64,000 bases of DNA from DASVRZ01 sp038228695 (GTDB lineage Bacteria > Verrucomicrobiota > Verrucomicrobiia > Chthoniobacterales > DASVRZ01), in contig JBBRPA010000014.1 of NCBI GenBank assembly GCA_038228695.1, positions 1-64,000 on the forward strand. The letters are read 5' to 3'. The notes beneath the pieces are model-generated. The model worked only from the letters and a program-made list of their open reading frames with translations. It was not told the origin of the DNA and did no database searches. The position numbers and the translations under genes were made by a program. Position 1 is the first letter of the stretch. Each line of letters begins with the position of its first letter. Of the stretch, positions 33,687-41,671 are shown one piece after another.

Positions 33687-34655
33687 TCAGGGTTTGGAGA
33701 AAAGCTGCGTCAGATCCGCTTCACCAGGCAGTAGCCCGACCGAACGAGCGTCTCTCATCGCCGACTCGAAATCCGTTTTTTCTAGAGCGGTGGTAAACTT
33801 CAGGCGCGGCCAAGCGTGGTCGTAGAGCGCAGACGGAATTTCCTTGCCGGTCAATTTTTTAAGGGCGGCGGTGATCCCGGTTTTGGCGTAATCCGGCTCG
33901 GCTGTGATGCGTGCGGTCAGCGTCTCGTGAGCGGCGACAAATTTTCGAAGGAGCGGTGCTTTGGCGGTAAGGGCCTTCGCGCTGGTGGCGAGCAGGGTGA
34001 TGAAGGTGTTGTCCTGCACCAGCACCGGCTCTGCGCCTGCTTCCATTTCCAGACGTGACACCCACGGTTCCACGGTCCAGACCGCATCCAGTTCCTTGCG
34101 TTTGAAAAGATCGAGCTGGTCGGGGTTGGGCGTGGGAATAATGAAGGCGTCGCCGCCGGTGAGTTTAATTTTTAAGCCACCGTTTTGGAGCCAGGCGCGG
34201 GCGGCGACGTCTTGGGTGTTACCGAGTTGGGGTGTGGCGATTTTTTTGCCCCGGAAATCGTTTGGCGTTCTCAAACCGCTACCTGCGTGAACCACCAGCG
34301 CGACGCCGCCGCGTGCGGCACCGGAGAGAACCCGGATCTCGCGCCCTTTACTGCGGATATAGCCGTTGATGACCGGATTGGGACCGACATAGGTCGCATC
34401 GATCGTTCCGGCAAGGAGTGCCTCGACGGCGCTTGGGCCGGCATTAAAAGGATACCATTCGATCTTCGCGCCGGTGGCAGTTTCAAACGGCGCAGCGGCT
34501 CCCCGAGTTTGGGTTTCATAATAGCCGATCAATCCCTGCGCGTGGGTGATGTTAGGAAAAAATCCGATACGCAAAACCGGCGCTGCGTTCTGTGCGTAGC
34601 CCTGCGTGATGGTGGCCAGCAAGATGAAAGCGGCGACGAGGAGAAATGGCTTCAT
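33687..34655 (-). CDS. ABC transporter substrate-binding protein (NMT1/SsuA type)
   Basis: 322 residues with a signal peptide (FLLVAAFILLATITQGYAQN, cut about residue 21). Periplasmic two-lobe fold of the nitrate/sulfonate/taurine family: LRIGFFPNITHAQGLIGYYE, AGPSAVEALLAGTIDATYVGPNPVINGYI, and KELDAVWTVEPWVSRLEME. Aliphatic sulfonates or taurine are likely given the Rrf2 regulator beside it, but the ligand is not proved; nitrate, cyanate or a pyrimidine are alternatives. Its start overlaps the regulator stop by 4 bases. Confidence 0.88.
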   Translation of the reverse strand: MKPFLLVAAFILLATITQGYAQNAAPVLRIGFFPNITHAQGLIGYYETQTRGAAAPFETATGAKIEWYPFNAGPSAVEALLAGTIDATYVGPNPVINGYIRSKGREIRVLSGAARGGVALVVHAGSGLRTPNDFRGKKIATPQLGNTQDVAARAWLQNGGLKIKLTGGDAFIIPTPNPDQLDLFKRKELDAVWTVEPWVSRLEMEAGAEPVLVQDNTFITLLATSAKALTAKAPLLRKFVAAHETLTARITAEPDYAKTGITAALKKLTGKEIPSALYDHAWPRLKFTTALEKTDFESAMRDARSVGLLPGEADLTQLFSKP

Positions 34656-35221
34656 GGTTTCGGTTTTTTGGAGGTAGTTTTTGGTTCGACGTGAAAATGC
34701 TTTTCAAGAGCCGGAACTGGCTTGGTTCGCTGATGGATGGGTAAATGGCGGATGAGCTCAACAACCGGCGGTAGCAACCCATCGCGACGAAGATGCTGCA
34801 GGGTGACTTCTGAAAGATGCTGGAGCGTGTATCGGTCGAGAACGTTGGAAATGGCGTTGCGAACATCCATCATGACGAGGCGCAGGCCGCAATGTTCCTC
34901 ATCCGGGCAGGTGCAACGTCCATACGCAGTCACGCTGGCGCAACTGATCGGAGCGAGGGGGCCATCGATGTGGCGCACTAATTCTCCAATGACAATTTCG
35001 TTGGCCGGTTTGGCCAAGGAGTAGCCTCCATACTTACCTCGGGCGGCGGTCAAAAAGCCTGCTTGTCTTAAATCGGCGAGAATTTGCTCCAGAAAAGTGG
35101 CAGGGATGCGCTGCGCCTCGGCCAAGGCGGTCAAAGGCACGAGTGGACGATCCAATGCATGGGCCATCGTTAAATCCAAGAGGGCTCGGAGCCCGTATTC
35201 GCCTCGTTTTGAAAGCTTCAT
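34652..35221 (-). CDS. Rrf2-family transcriptional regulator
   Basis: 189 residues. Winged helix at the N terminus (GEYGLRALLDLTMAHALDRPLVPLTALAEAQRIPATFLEQILADLRQAGFLTAARGKYGGY), then a cysteine-rich loop Cys-x8-Cys-x-Cys-x5-Cys (ISCASVTAYGRCTCPDEEHC), which could hold an iron-sulfur cluster, but the spacing differs from IscR (x5, x5). It heads the ABC transporter operon, so it probably controls sulfur-source uptake. The C-terminal tail is basic and long. The signal is unknown. Confidence 0.88.
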   Translation of the reverse strand: MKLSKRGEYGLRALLDLTMAHALDRPLVPLTALAEAQRIPATFLEQILADLRQAGFLTAARGKYGGYSLAKPANEIVIGELVRHIDGPLAPISCASVTAYGRCTCPDEEHCGLRLVMMDVRNAISNVLDRYTLQHLSEVTLQHLRRDGLLPPVVELIRHLPIHQRTKPVPALEKHFHVEPKTTSKKPKP

Positions 35222-35244
35222 TTAATCCTGACTAGAATAGTTAA

Positions 35245-35264
35245 GATAAGATTACTCGGTTATC
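35245..35264. promoter_or_regulatory. candidate Rrf2 operator
   Basis: GATAA at 35245-35249 and TTATC at 35260-35264 form a 20-base partial palindrome about 24 bases before the regulator start, in an AT-rich leader. Rrf2 proteins often repress their own operon from such sites. The symmetry is short, so confidence is low. Confidence 0.25.
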
Positions 35265-35374
35265 AACCCGTTTCTGAAAACAATTTTTGTCGCGCATTTC
35301 GCCCATCTGCGGATTTATTTTACAGACTTCCTAATAAAACGGAGCTGAAGCGCGTTTCTTTGGCGACCCCACCC

Positions 35375-35905
35375 ATGTCAACCGCAGCCACTATCGAATC
35401 CACCCTTGCCCGTTACGAGCGACCCCTCATCCAATATGCCCTCGGCTTAACTTCGGGTGATCTCGCCCAGGCCCGGGACATTGTGCAGGACACGTTTTTG
35501 CGACTGGTTCGTGAAGTCGCCCCGCCCGCGGGCGATCATTTGGGGCCGTGGCTATTCACCGTTTGCCGCAACCGCGCCCACGATCATCACCGCAAAGCGA
35601 AACGCATCGTCTATATGGAAAAATCCGATCTCGAAGATTCTCCCTCTGCGAACACCCCTGCGCCGTCCGACGCCCTCGAACAACGTGAAACCGCGCTTGA
35701 ACTCGCCCGTTATCTCGAGCGACTCCCCGAAAACCAGCGCGAAGTCATCCGCCTCAAATTCCAACTCGACCTCAGCTACAAAGAGATCGCCGACATCACC
35801 TCGCTGAGCGTGGGCAACGTCGGATTTCTTCTCCACACCGGACTGCGCAAACTGCGCGAATACCTTTCGGAAAACGAAACTTTTAACCTCAGGAAAGCTA
35901 GCTAA
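35375..35905 (+). CDS. ECF-type RNA polymerase sigma factor
   Basis: 176 residues from ATG 35375 (a TTG at 35360 is possible). Sigma region 2 (LIQYALGLTSGDLAQARDIVQDTFLRLVREV) and region 4 (LPENQREVIRLKFQLDLSYKEIADITSLSVGNVGFLLHTGLRKLREYL) are clear. There is no C-terminal extension. It is followed 15 bases later by a membrane protein with an anti-sigma-like N terminus, so it is likely held inactive by that partner. Target genes are unknown. Confidence 0.92.
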   Translation: MSTAATIESTLARYERPLIQYALGLTSGDLAQARDIVQDTFLRLVREVAPPAGDHLGPWLFTVCRNRAHDHHRKAKRIVYMEKSDLEDSPSANTPAPSDALEQRETALELARYLERLPENQREVIRLKFQLDLSYKEIADITSLSVGNVGFLLHTGLRKLREYLSENETFNLRKAS

Positions 35906-35920
35906 CCCATTTCCAATTCT

Positions 35921-38104
35921 ATGAACCTCGACGACCCCAAACTCACGGCTTACGCCCTCGGCGAACTCACCGATCCGGCAGACATCGCCGAAGTCGAAAC
36001 CTGGCTCGCAACCAACGCTGAAGGCCGCACCTACGTTACCGATACCCAGAAAATGGCTGCGTTGCTTGGTGAGGTTCTGCATTCAGGGGAAGCTCCCGGC
36101 CTTACTGATGCGCAACGCGCCGCGTTGCTGAATCGGACTTATGAGACCAATAGGACTGATGACTCCGATGACTCCTATAAGTCCCAAAAAATCCGCCGTC
36201 CGTGGTCGATCATTGCCTTGACCGCGCTGGCCGCGTGCCTTGCCGCCGCGCCGTTATTGCCGTGGACCGAGCTCCTCCGCCTCCGCAACAGCTCCGCCCC
36301 GACTATGGCGATTAGTGAAAAGCCCATGACGCTAACTATGCCCGAAGATCTCTCCGGTAGGGTAGGCGTCTCACCTGTGACGCCGGCTGTGTTGCAAGAC
36401 GAAGTGGCGACGTTGGGTTTGGACAAGAAAAGCAACACTGTTGCGGGCGCAAGTCGTTTAGCGAAAGCCGAATCCACACCCGTAGGAATGACTTTGGAAC
36501 GAAGGAACGAAATGGCCGGGCTTACTACTAATTGGGCCATGAACAAGCAAACCGCTGGTGAAAGTGACGGCAGAACACGTTCGCCCAAGGCTAAAGCTGC
36601 TGCACCGCTTGCCGAAAGCCAACCTCAGATCATTGGCGGCTTTTTCGAATCCACCGCTCGTGTCGACAAAGAAGGCTTCAACACCGAAGCCTACGACTCG
36701 ATCACCGAGAACGACTTTCTCGCCGCTCGGGACAACCCACTTTCCACTTTCTCCATCGACGTGGACACGGCTAGTTATGCGAATGTCCGCCGGATGTTGA
36801 ATGATGGGCAACTTCCTCCCAAGGGTGCCGTGCGCATCGAGGAAATGCTCAATTATTTCACTTACGACTACGCCAAACCCGAGGGCGGAGCCCCGTTTTC
36901 GACTAACCTCGAAGTCGCGACCTGCCCTTGGCAACCAGAGCACCGGCTGGTTCGCATTGGATTGAAGGGCAAAGAGATTCCCGTGGCGGAACGCAAGGCG
37001 GCAAATCTCGTTTTCCTGATCGATGTTTCTGGCTCGATGGATGAACCAAACAAACTCCCGCTGCTCAAACAAAGCCTCCGCTTGTTAGTCGATCAACTCG
37101 GAGAAAACGACCGCGTCGCACTAACGGTTTATGCGGGCAGCTCTGGTCTGGTGCTCCCATCGACTGCTAACAAAGACGCCATTCGTGAGGCTCTCGACAA
37201 CCTTAAGGCTGGCGGCAGCACGAATGGCGCATCGGGCATCCAACTCGCCTACGAACAAGCGGTTGCCAATTTCCAAAAGGACGGCGTCAACCGCGTAGTC
37301 CTCGCCACCGACGGCGATTTCAACGTCGGCGTGACGAATCAAAGTGACCTCAACGATCTCATCACGGAGAAAGCCAAGTCTGGCGTCTTCCTCAGCGTGC
37401 TCGGATTCGGCACGGGTAACATCAAGGACTCCACGATGGAAAAACTCGCCGACCAAGGCAACGGGAACTACGCCTACATCGACAGCCTCCGCGAAGGTAA
37501 AAAAGTGTTAGTCGAACAAATGGGCGGCACACTGGTAACCATCGCGAAGGACGTAAAAATCCAAGTCGAGTTTAACCCTGCGGTGGTTAGCAACTATCGG
37601 CTCATCGGCTACGAAAATCGCGCGCTTAAGAAAGAGGATTTTGCCGATGACAAAAAAGACGCTGGCGAAATTGGCGCCGGGCATACCGTCACCGCGCTTT
37701 ACGAAGTCGTGATGGTGGGTAGCATGTCCAAGGAAGTTCACGCCGAGCCGCTGAAATACTCCAGCAACGCCTTGAAACAAGCTCCCTCTTTGCCCAGTGG
37801 CGAAATGCTCACTGTTAAACTCCGCTACAAAGAACCCACTGGCGACGTTAGCAAGTTGCTGGAGTTTCCGCTCACCGACGATCATAAAAAGCTGGACGCC
37901 GCCAGCAAGGACTTCCAATTTGCGAGCGCGGTGGCCGAGTTTGGACAGCTTCTTCGCAAGTCGGAGCACACCGGCGGCGCAAGTTGGGACAGCTTGATCG
38001 CTCGTGCTGCGGACGCCAAGGGGAGCGATAAAACCGGCTACCGCGCCGAGTTCATCGAGTTGGCGAAAAAAGCCCGCGACCTCAGCAAGCGCAACGACTC
38101 CTAA
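35921..38104 (+). CDS. anti-sigma-like N terminus fused to VWA domain (YfbK-type) membrane protein
   Basis: 727 residues. The N-terminal 70 residues (LTAYALGELTDPADIAEVETWLATN) resemble planctomycete/verrucomicrobial anti-sigma cytoplasmic domains. A membrane segment follows about 95-113 (IIALTALAACLAAAPLLPW). The outside part has a YfbK-type linker (LAARDNPLSTFSIDVDTASYANVRRML) and a VWA domain with an intact MIDAS site (D368-V-S-G-S, GGSTNG, ATDGDFN). The C-terminal part is DUF3520-like. A divalent metal-dependent binding domain outside may sense an envelope ligand and release the sigma factor encoded just upstream. That link is inference. Confidence 0.85.
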   Translation: MNLDDPKLTAYALGELTDPADIAEVETWLATNAEGRTYVTDTQKMAALLGEVLHSGEAPGLTDAQRAALLNRTYETNRTDDSDDSYKSQKIRRPWSIIALTALAACLAAAPLLPWTELLRLRNSSAPTMAISEKPMTLTMPEDLSGRVGVSPVTPAVLQDEVATLGLDKKSNTVAGASRLAKAESTPVGMTLERRNEMAGLTTNWAMNKQTAGESDGRTRSPKAKAAAPLAESQPQIIGGFFESTARVDKEGFNTEAYDSITENDFLAARDNPLSTFSIDVDTASYANVRRMLNDGQLPPKGAVRIEEMLNYFTYDYAKPEGGAPFSTNLEVATCPWQPEHRLVRIGLKGKEIPVAERKAANLVFLIDVSGSMDEPNKLPLLKQSLRLLVDQLGENDRVALTVYAGSSGLVLPSTANKDAIREALDNLKAGGSTNGASGIQLAYEQAVANFQKDGVNRVVLATDGDFNVGVTNQSDLNDLITEKAKSGVFLSVLGFGTGNIKDSTMEKLADQGNGNYAYIDSLREGKKVLVEQMGGTLVTIAKDVKIQVEFNPAVVSNYRLIGYENRALKKEDFADDKKDAGEIGAGHTVTALYEVVMVGSMSKEVHAEPLKYSSNALKQAPSLPSGEMLTVKLRYKEPTGDVSKLLEFPLTDDHKKLDAASKDFQFASAVAEFGQLLRKSEHTGGASWDSLIARAADAKGSDKTGYRAEFIELAKKARDLSKRNDS

Positions 38105-38206
38105 GTCAGCGCGATGCACCTTCTTGTCCCCTCGGTTAGAAATTGCATCTGAGCCAATTCGCGGGGATATTAGGTGCCGGTGAGCGTCACCCGCAAATCC
38201 CCAGCG

Positions 38207-39469
38207 ATGTTTTCCTCCGATGTTCTTCTTGATTCCGCAATGGGCTTCGGCTTGGCCGCAGCCATCGGATTTTTGATTGGCCGCACCCGTGAGGACGATC
38301 CGGCGGAGGATGGTCTCACAAAGGGGCGTAAGCCCGGCATCCGCGATTTTATCATTATCGCGTGGTCCGGTGGTTTGGCTGCGCTCTTGCAAAACTCTTT
38401 GCTGACGGTCGCGCTCCTCGTGACAATTGCAGCGTTATTACTTGGCTTTCGCTGGCAGCAACCCAGAAGGAATGGTGTCACTTCCGAACTGGCGGCGCTG
38501 GCCACGTTCGTTCTCGGGCTTGCTTGTCTTTCCCATTTGCGGGAGTTCGCCGCCGCCATTGGCATCGCCCTCGCGGTGCTACTAAACGCTAAGAAGCAAC
38601 TCCATGCCTTTGCGTTGCAGACAATCTCCGAGCGGGAATTTACCGACACCTTGAAATTTCTCGCGCTGATTTTTGTGATCTATCCGATTCTCCCGTCGGG
38701 TGCATTCGGTTCGCACAACGAACTCGAGCCGCGCAAAATTTGGCTTTTTGTCATCGTTCTCTCCAGCGTCTCTTACTTTGGCTATTTTCTAACCAAATTT
38801 GCGGGTCCCCGGCTCGGAATGACGTTCTCCGCCTTGCTTGGCGGACTGGCTTCGACGACCGCTTACACCGGGGGAATTTCACGCGCGGTGGCAGAGGTTC
38901 CGTCTAGCGCGGCGGCGATGGCGCGAGCCGTGGTGCTAGCTAATTCAATCCAGTATCCACGACTGTTCTTTATCCTGCTTGTTCTCGCTCCCACCCTCGC
39001 GCTGGAGTCGGCGGGTTTTTTGAGTGCAATGTTTCTGGCAGGTTTGTTAGCAGCGTTACTTACTTCCGGGGAAAAATTCGGGACGCCTGCCGGGAACGGA
39101 CTGGCGGTATTGAAAAATCCCTTCTCGCTTCGTCCGGCTTTAGAGTTTGGCGTGGTCTTTATGTTAGTGCTGGGGCTGTCGCGTTATATTCAGGCCGTCG
39201 CTGGGCACCAAGTGCAAATGGTCGCCTCGTTCATCGGAGGCCTCGTCGATGTCGATGCGGTTTCGCTGACCCAAGCTGATGCGGTTCGAAGCGGTCAGTT
39301 GTCGCCTCGGCCGGCTCTCTGGGGAATTTATTTTGCGACAGCAGGGAACGCTTTTTTCAAGATGACGCTCGCGGCGATGAGCCGACAACCGGGATTTTTC
39401 CTGCGCGTGGCGGCAGGTTTTGTTCTCATGCTAGCGGCAGGATTAGCAGTGCTTTTGCTCATCTCGTGA
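38207..39469 (+). CDS. MgtC/DUF4010 family membrane protein
   Basis: About 420 residues with ten or more membrane segments. N-terminal MgtC/SapB-like part (MGFGLAAAIGFLIGRTRE, GVTSELAALATFVLGLACL), then the DUF4010 half (FGSHNELEPRKIWLFVIVLSSVSYFGYFLTK, GGLASTTAYTGGISRA, and GGLVDVDAVSLTQADAVRSG). Start unclear: ATG 38207 used; GTG 38174 or 38180 would add about ten residues. Function of the family is unknown, though the MgtC part is linked to magnesium or acid stress. It stands alone. Confidence 0.85.
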   Translation: MFSSDVLLDSAMGFGLAAAIGFLIGRTREDDPAEDGLTKGRKPGIRDFIIIAWSGGLAALLQNSLLTVALLVTIAALLLGFRWQQPRRNGVTSELAALATFVLGLACLSHLREFAAAIGIALAVLLNAKKQLHAFALQTISEREFTDTLKFLALIFVIYPILPSGAFGSHNELEPRKIWLFVIVLSSVSYFGYFLTKFAGPRLGMTFSALLGGLASTTAYTGGISRAVAEVPSSAAAMARAVVLANSIQYPRLFFILLVLAPTLALESAGFLSAMFLAGLLAALLTSGEKFGTPAGNGLAVLKNPFSLRPALEFGVVFMLVLGLSRYIQAVAGHQVQMVASFIGGLVDVDAVSLTQADAVRSGQLSPRPALWGIYFATAGNAFFKMTLAAMSRQPGFFLRVAAGFVLMLAAGLAVLLLIS

Positions 39470-39475
39470 GCGCGC

Positions 39476-40951
39476 TCAAGGTTTTAGCCAGAGTGTCATT
39501 TTGTCGGTGATGTTTTGGGGCTTAAAACCGGCTTTCCTAGCAGCGACGGCGAGTGGTTTTTCCAATTTGTCTGGTTTGAGATCCGTGAGAATGGCACCAG
39601 GTGGATCAGTGGCAAAAAGGGCAGCGAGATCGTCGGGAGCATAGAGTCCGAGTTGGGCGCGACGTGGTTGAGGAACGAGATGCGCAAATTGCCATCCAAA
39701 CCTCCCCGTTGCTAGTCCTGGGTAGATCGAGAGGCCGCCCTCTAGAGCCACGATCGATCGCAGGGTCAAAACTTTGCCCGAGGCGACCCGCGCCCTCAGG
39801 TCCAACCCGTCCTGATGGATTCGGGCGACATCCCAATCGCTAGGGTGAAATACCTGCCAAGCTCGCTCGAAAATGCTTCCGCCAAGGACGAGTCCAGCAA
39901 CCGCACTAGTTAGTACGAGAAGGACCGCAGGGCGCCGGGCTCCACTGAGCAAGCGGGCGCCCAGCAACGCAGCCAGCGGTGCGACAACGTAGAAATGCTG
40001 CATTTCGTAGCGCGACGGTGCAAACGCTCCGGCCAGTAATCCGAGCAGTGGAAAGGCGAGGGGCCATCGACGCGGGATGCTTATCCGCAAACGCAGAAGG
40101 GCGAGGCCGAGGAACGGAAGCAGCAGAGGCAAATTTGAGAGAACAACCTCCTTAAAGAAAAAGCGGAGTTTGCGCCACGGCGTGATGGTTTTAAGGATGC
40201 GGCTGTTATCTGCGTCAAGGAGCGGAAGGCGGGGAAATTGGAAATTGCCGAAGAGGTAGGCATCCGGGCTTTGCAGATAAAAACCGACGCTGGGGGCGAG
40301 GGCTACCGCGACTCCGGCGGCTGCGGCGCCACAATGGAGTAGGCGGTTTTTTTTGGTAAGTCCGGGCCAGAACAGAGCAGCGAACGGAAGTAGCCCGGCA
40401 AAGGGCAAAAACGTCAGGCGGCTTCCGGCTGAAAGTCCCGCCAAAATACCTGCGGCCAGCCAACGCCAGATACCCGGCTGCTCGCAAAACAAGAGTAACG
40501 TCAAACCACCCAGCGCGAAAAGTGTAGAGACATCATGGTTCCACGCCCGACCGGAAGAAACATCATAGAGATGGCTGGTCAGCCAGAGAGTGGTGATCGC
40601 CGCGCTTAGCGCGAGACGCAGAGCGTGGTTTTTTTCAGCGATGGCCCGCCAAGCGCAGATGAAAAGGAGAAATGCAGTTAGCAACGAGGCGATGCCGGAG
40701 ATGAGCCGGGCGGCAAAGAGCGGCGCCGGGATTAATTTCATCGCCAGAGCGTCGATGGCGATTAGGTAAGGCTGATGGAAAATTGGCACATCGCGATAGG
40801 GAATTTTTCCCTCGTGCGCCCAAAGCCAAGCCGGAGCAACAAATTGATGCTCGTCGCGGCTGAGGCCGAGTCCGAGGCATTGGCCGATGCAGACGAGCGC
40901 AACGATGAGGAGAAAGAACAAGCCTCCCGCGCCGACGAGTCGTTGCTTCAT
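39476..40951 (-). CDS. GT-C fold glycosyltransferase-like membrane protein (family 39 type)
   Basis: 491 residues with about eleven membrane segments. After the first segment comes LGLSRDEHQFVAPAWLWAHEGKIPYRDVPIFHQPYLI; the Asp-Glu pair in the first external loop is the usual metal/donor site of GT-C enzymes (PMT/ArnT-like). It likely moves a sugar from a polyprenyl-phosphate donor to a lipid or protein at the periplasmic face. Donor and acceptor unknown. It follows the TVP38-like gene with a 4-base overlap. Confidence 0.8.
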   Translation of the reverse strand: MKQRLVGAGGLFFLLIVALVCIGQCLGLGLSRDEHQFVAPAWLWAHEGKIPYRDVPIFHQPYLIAIDALAMKLIPAPLFAARLISGIASLLTAFLLFICAWRAIAEKNHALRLALSAAITTLWLTSHLYDVSSGRAWNHDVSTLFALGGLTLLLFCEQPGIWRWLAAGILAGLSAGSRLTFLPFAGLLPFAALFWPGLTKKNRLLHCGAAAAGVAVALAPSVGFYLQSPDAYLFGNFQFPRLPLLDADNSRILKTITPWRKLRFFFKEVVLSNLPLLLPFLGLALLRLRISIPRRWPLAFPLLGLLAGAFAPSRYEMQHFYVVAPLAALLGARLLSGARRPAVLLVLTSAVAGLVLGGSIFERAWQVFHPSDWDVARIHQDGLDLRARVASGKVLTLRSIVALEGGLSIYPGLATGRFGWQFAHLVPQPRRAQLGLYAPDDLAALFATDPPGAILTDLKPDKLEKPLAVAARKAGFKPQNITDKMTLWLKP

Positions 40952-41667
40952 GCGGTGCGCAAGGCAGTCACGCGCTCATCGATTTCCCGAAGCAACCCGA
41001 TGGAGATCTGCGCCAGCGCTGCCGTGACGCCTAGCGTGATAACAAGACCGCCGACTAACAGTGAGGAAGATCCGAAATGAAACGACGCGCGGTCACTGAG
41101 AAAACGAACGCCAAACTGGCCGAGTGTGCCGAGGTAAACGTAGAGAAATAATCCGGGCGCCTGACCGAGCGCAATCCATCCGAGGCACGACCAGAAACGC
41201 AGCCGGGTGATCCCATAAAAATAATTCAAAAGACTGGTTGGAAAGAGCGGATGAAGTTGGCTCAGAAAAACAATTTTACCGCCGCGTTCCCCGACGACCT
41301 GATCCATCGCTTGCCAGCGCAGGTTGGCCATCATTCTATTTTCAACCCAGCGACGGGCAACAGTTCGCGCGATCAAAAACGCGAGGGCAGCTCCGAGGAC
41401 GTTGCCGAGCAGGATGATGGCGAAACCCCACCAGAGTCCGAAGAAAAAGCCCGCCCCGATCGTGAGGATTCCGGCGGGGAGGAGCAGCAGATTACAGCCA
41501 GCGTAGAGAAGAGGATAGGCAAGGATGCTCGTCGGGCCAAGGTCCTGCACCCAGCGTTGCGCTGCGGCGATCCAGGTGAGGAGCGGGAATTTGTGCGAGG
41601 CCCAAGCGAGGAGAATCGCGAGGAGGGCGAGTCCGCTGGATTGAAGGGCAAGAGCGCGATGTTTCAT
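40948..41667 (-). CDS. TVP38/TMEM64 family (VTT domain) membrane protein
   Basis: 239 residues with five or six segments. VTT/SNARE-associated domain: LAYPLLYAGCNLLLLPAGILTIGAGFFFGLWWGFAIILLGNVLGAALAFLIARTVARRW and HPLFPTSLLNYFYGITRLRFWSCLGWIALGQAPGLFLYVYLG. Members are DedA-like proteins, now tied to lipid scrambling or undecaprenyl-phosphate recycling in bacteria, but the role here is inference. It overlaps the downstream GT-C gene by 4 bases; a lipid-linked sugar job for the pair is plausible. Confidence 0.85.
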   Translation of the reverse strand: MKHRALALQSSGLALLAILLAWASHKFPLLTWIAAAQRWVQDLGPTSILAYPLLYAGCNLLLLPAGILTIGAGFFFGLWWGFAIILLGNVLGAALAFLIARTVARRWVENRMMANLRWQAMDQVVGERGGKIVFLSQLHPLFPTSLLNYFYGITRLRFWSCLGWIALGQAPGLFLYVYLGTLGQFGVRFLSDRASFHFGSSSLLVGGLVITLGVTAALAQISIGLLREIDERVTALRTA

Positions 41668-41671
41668 TTTC

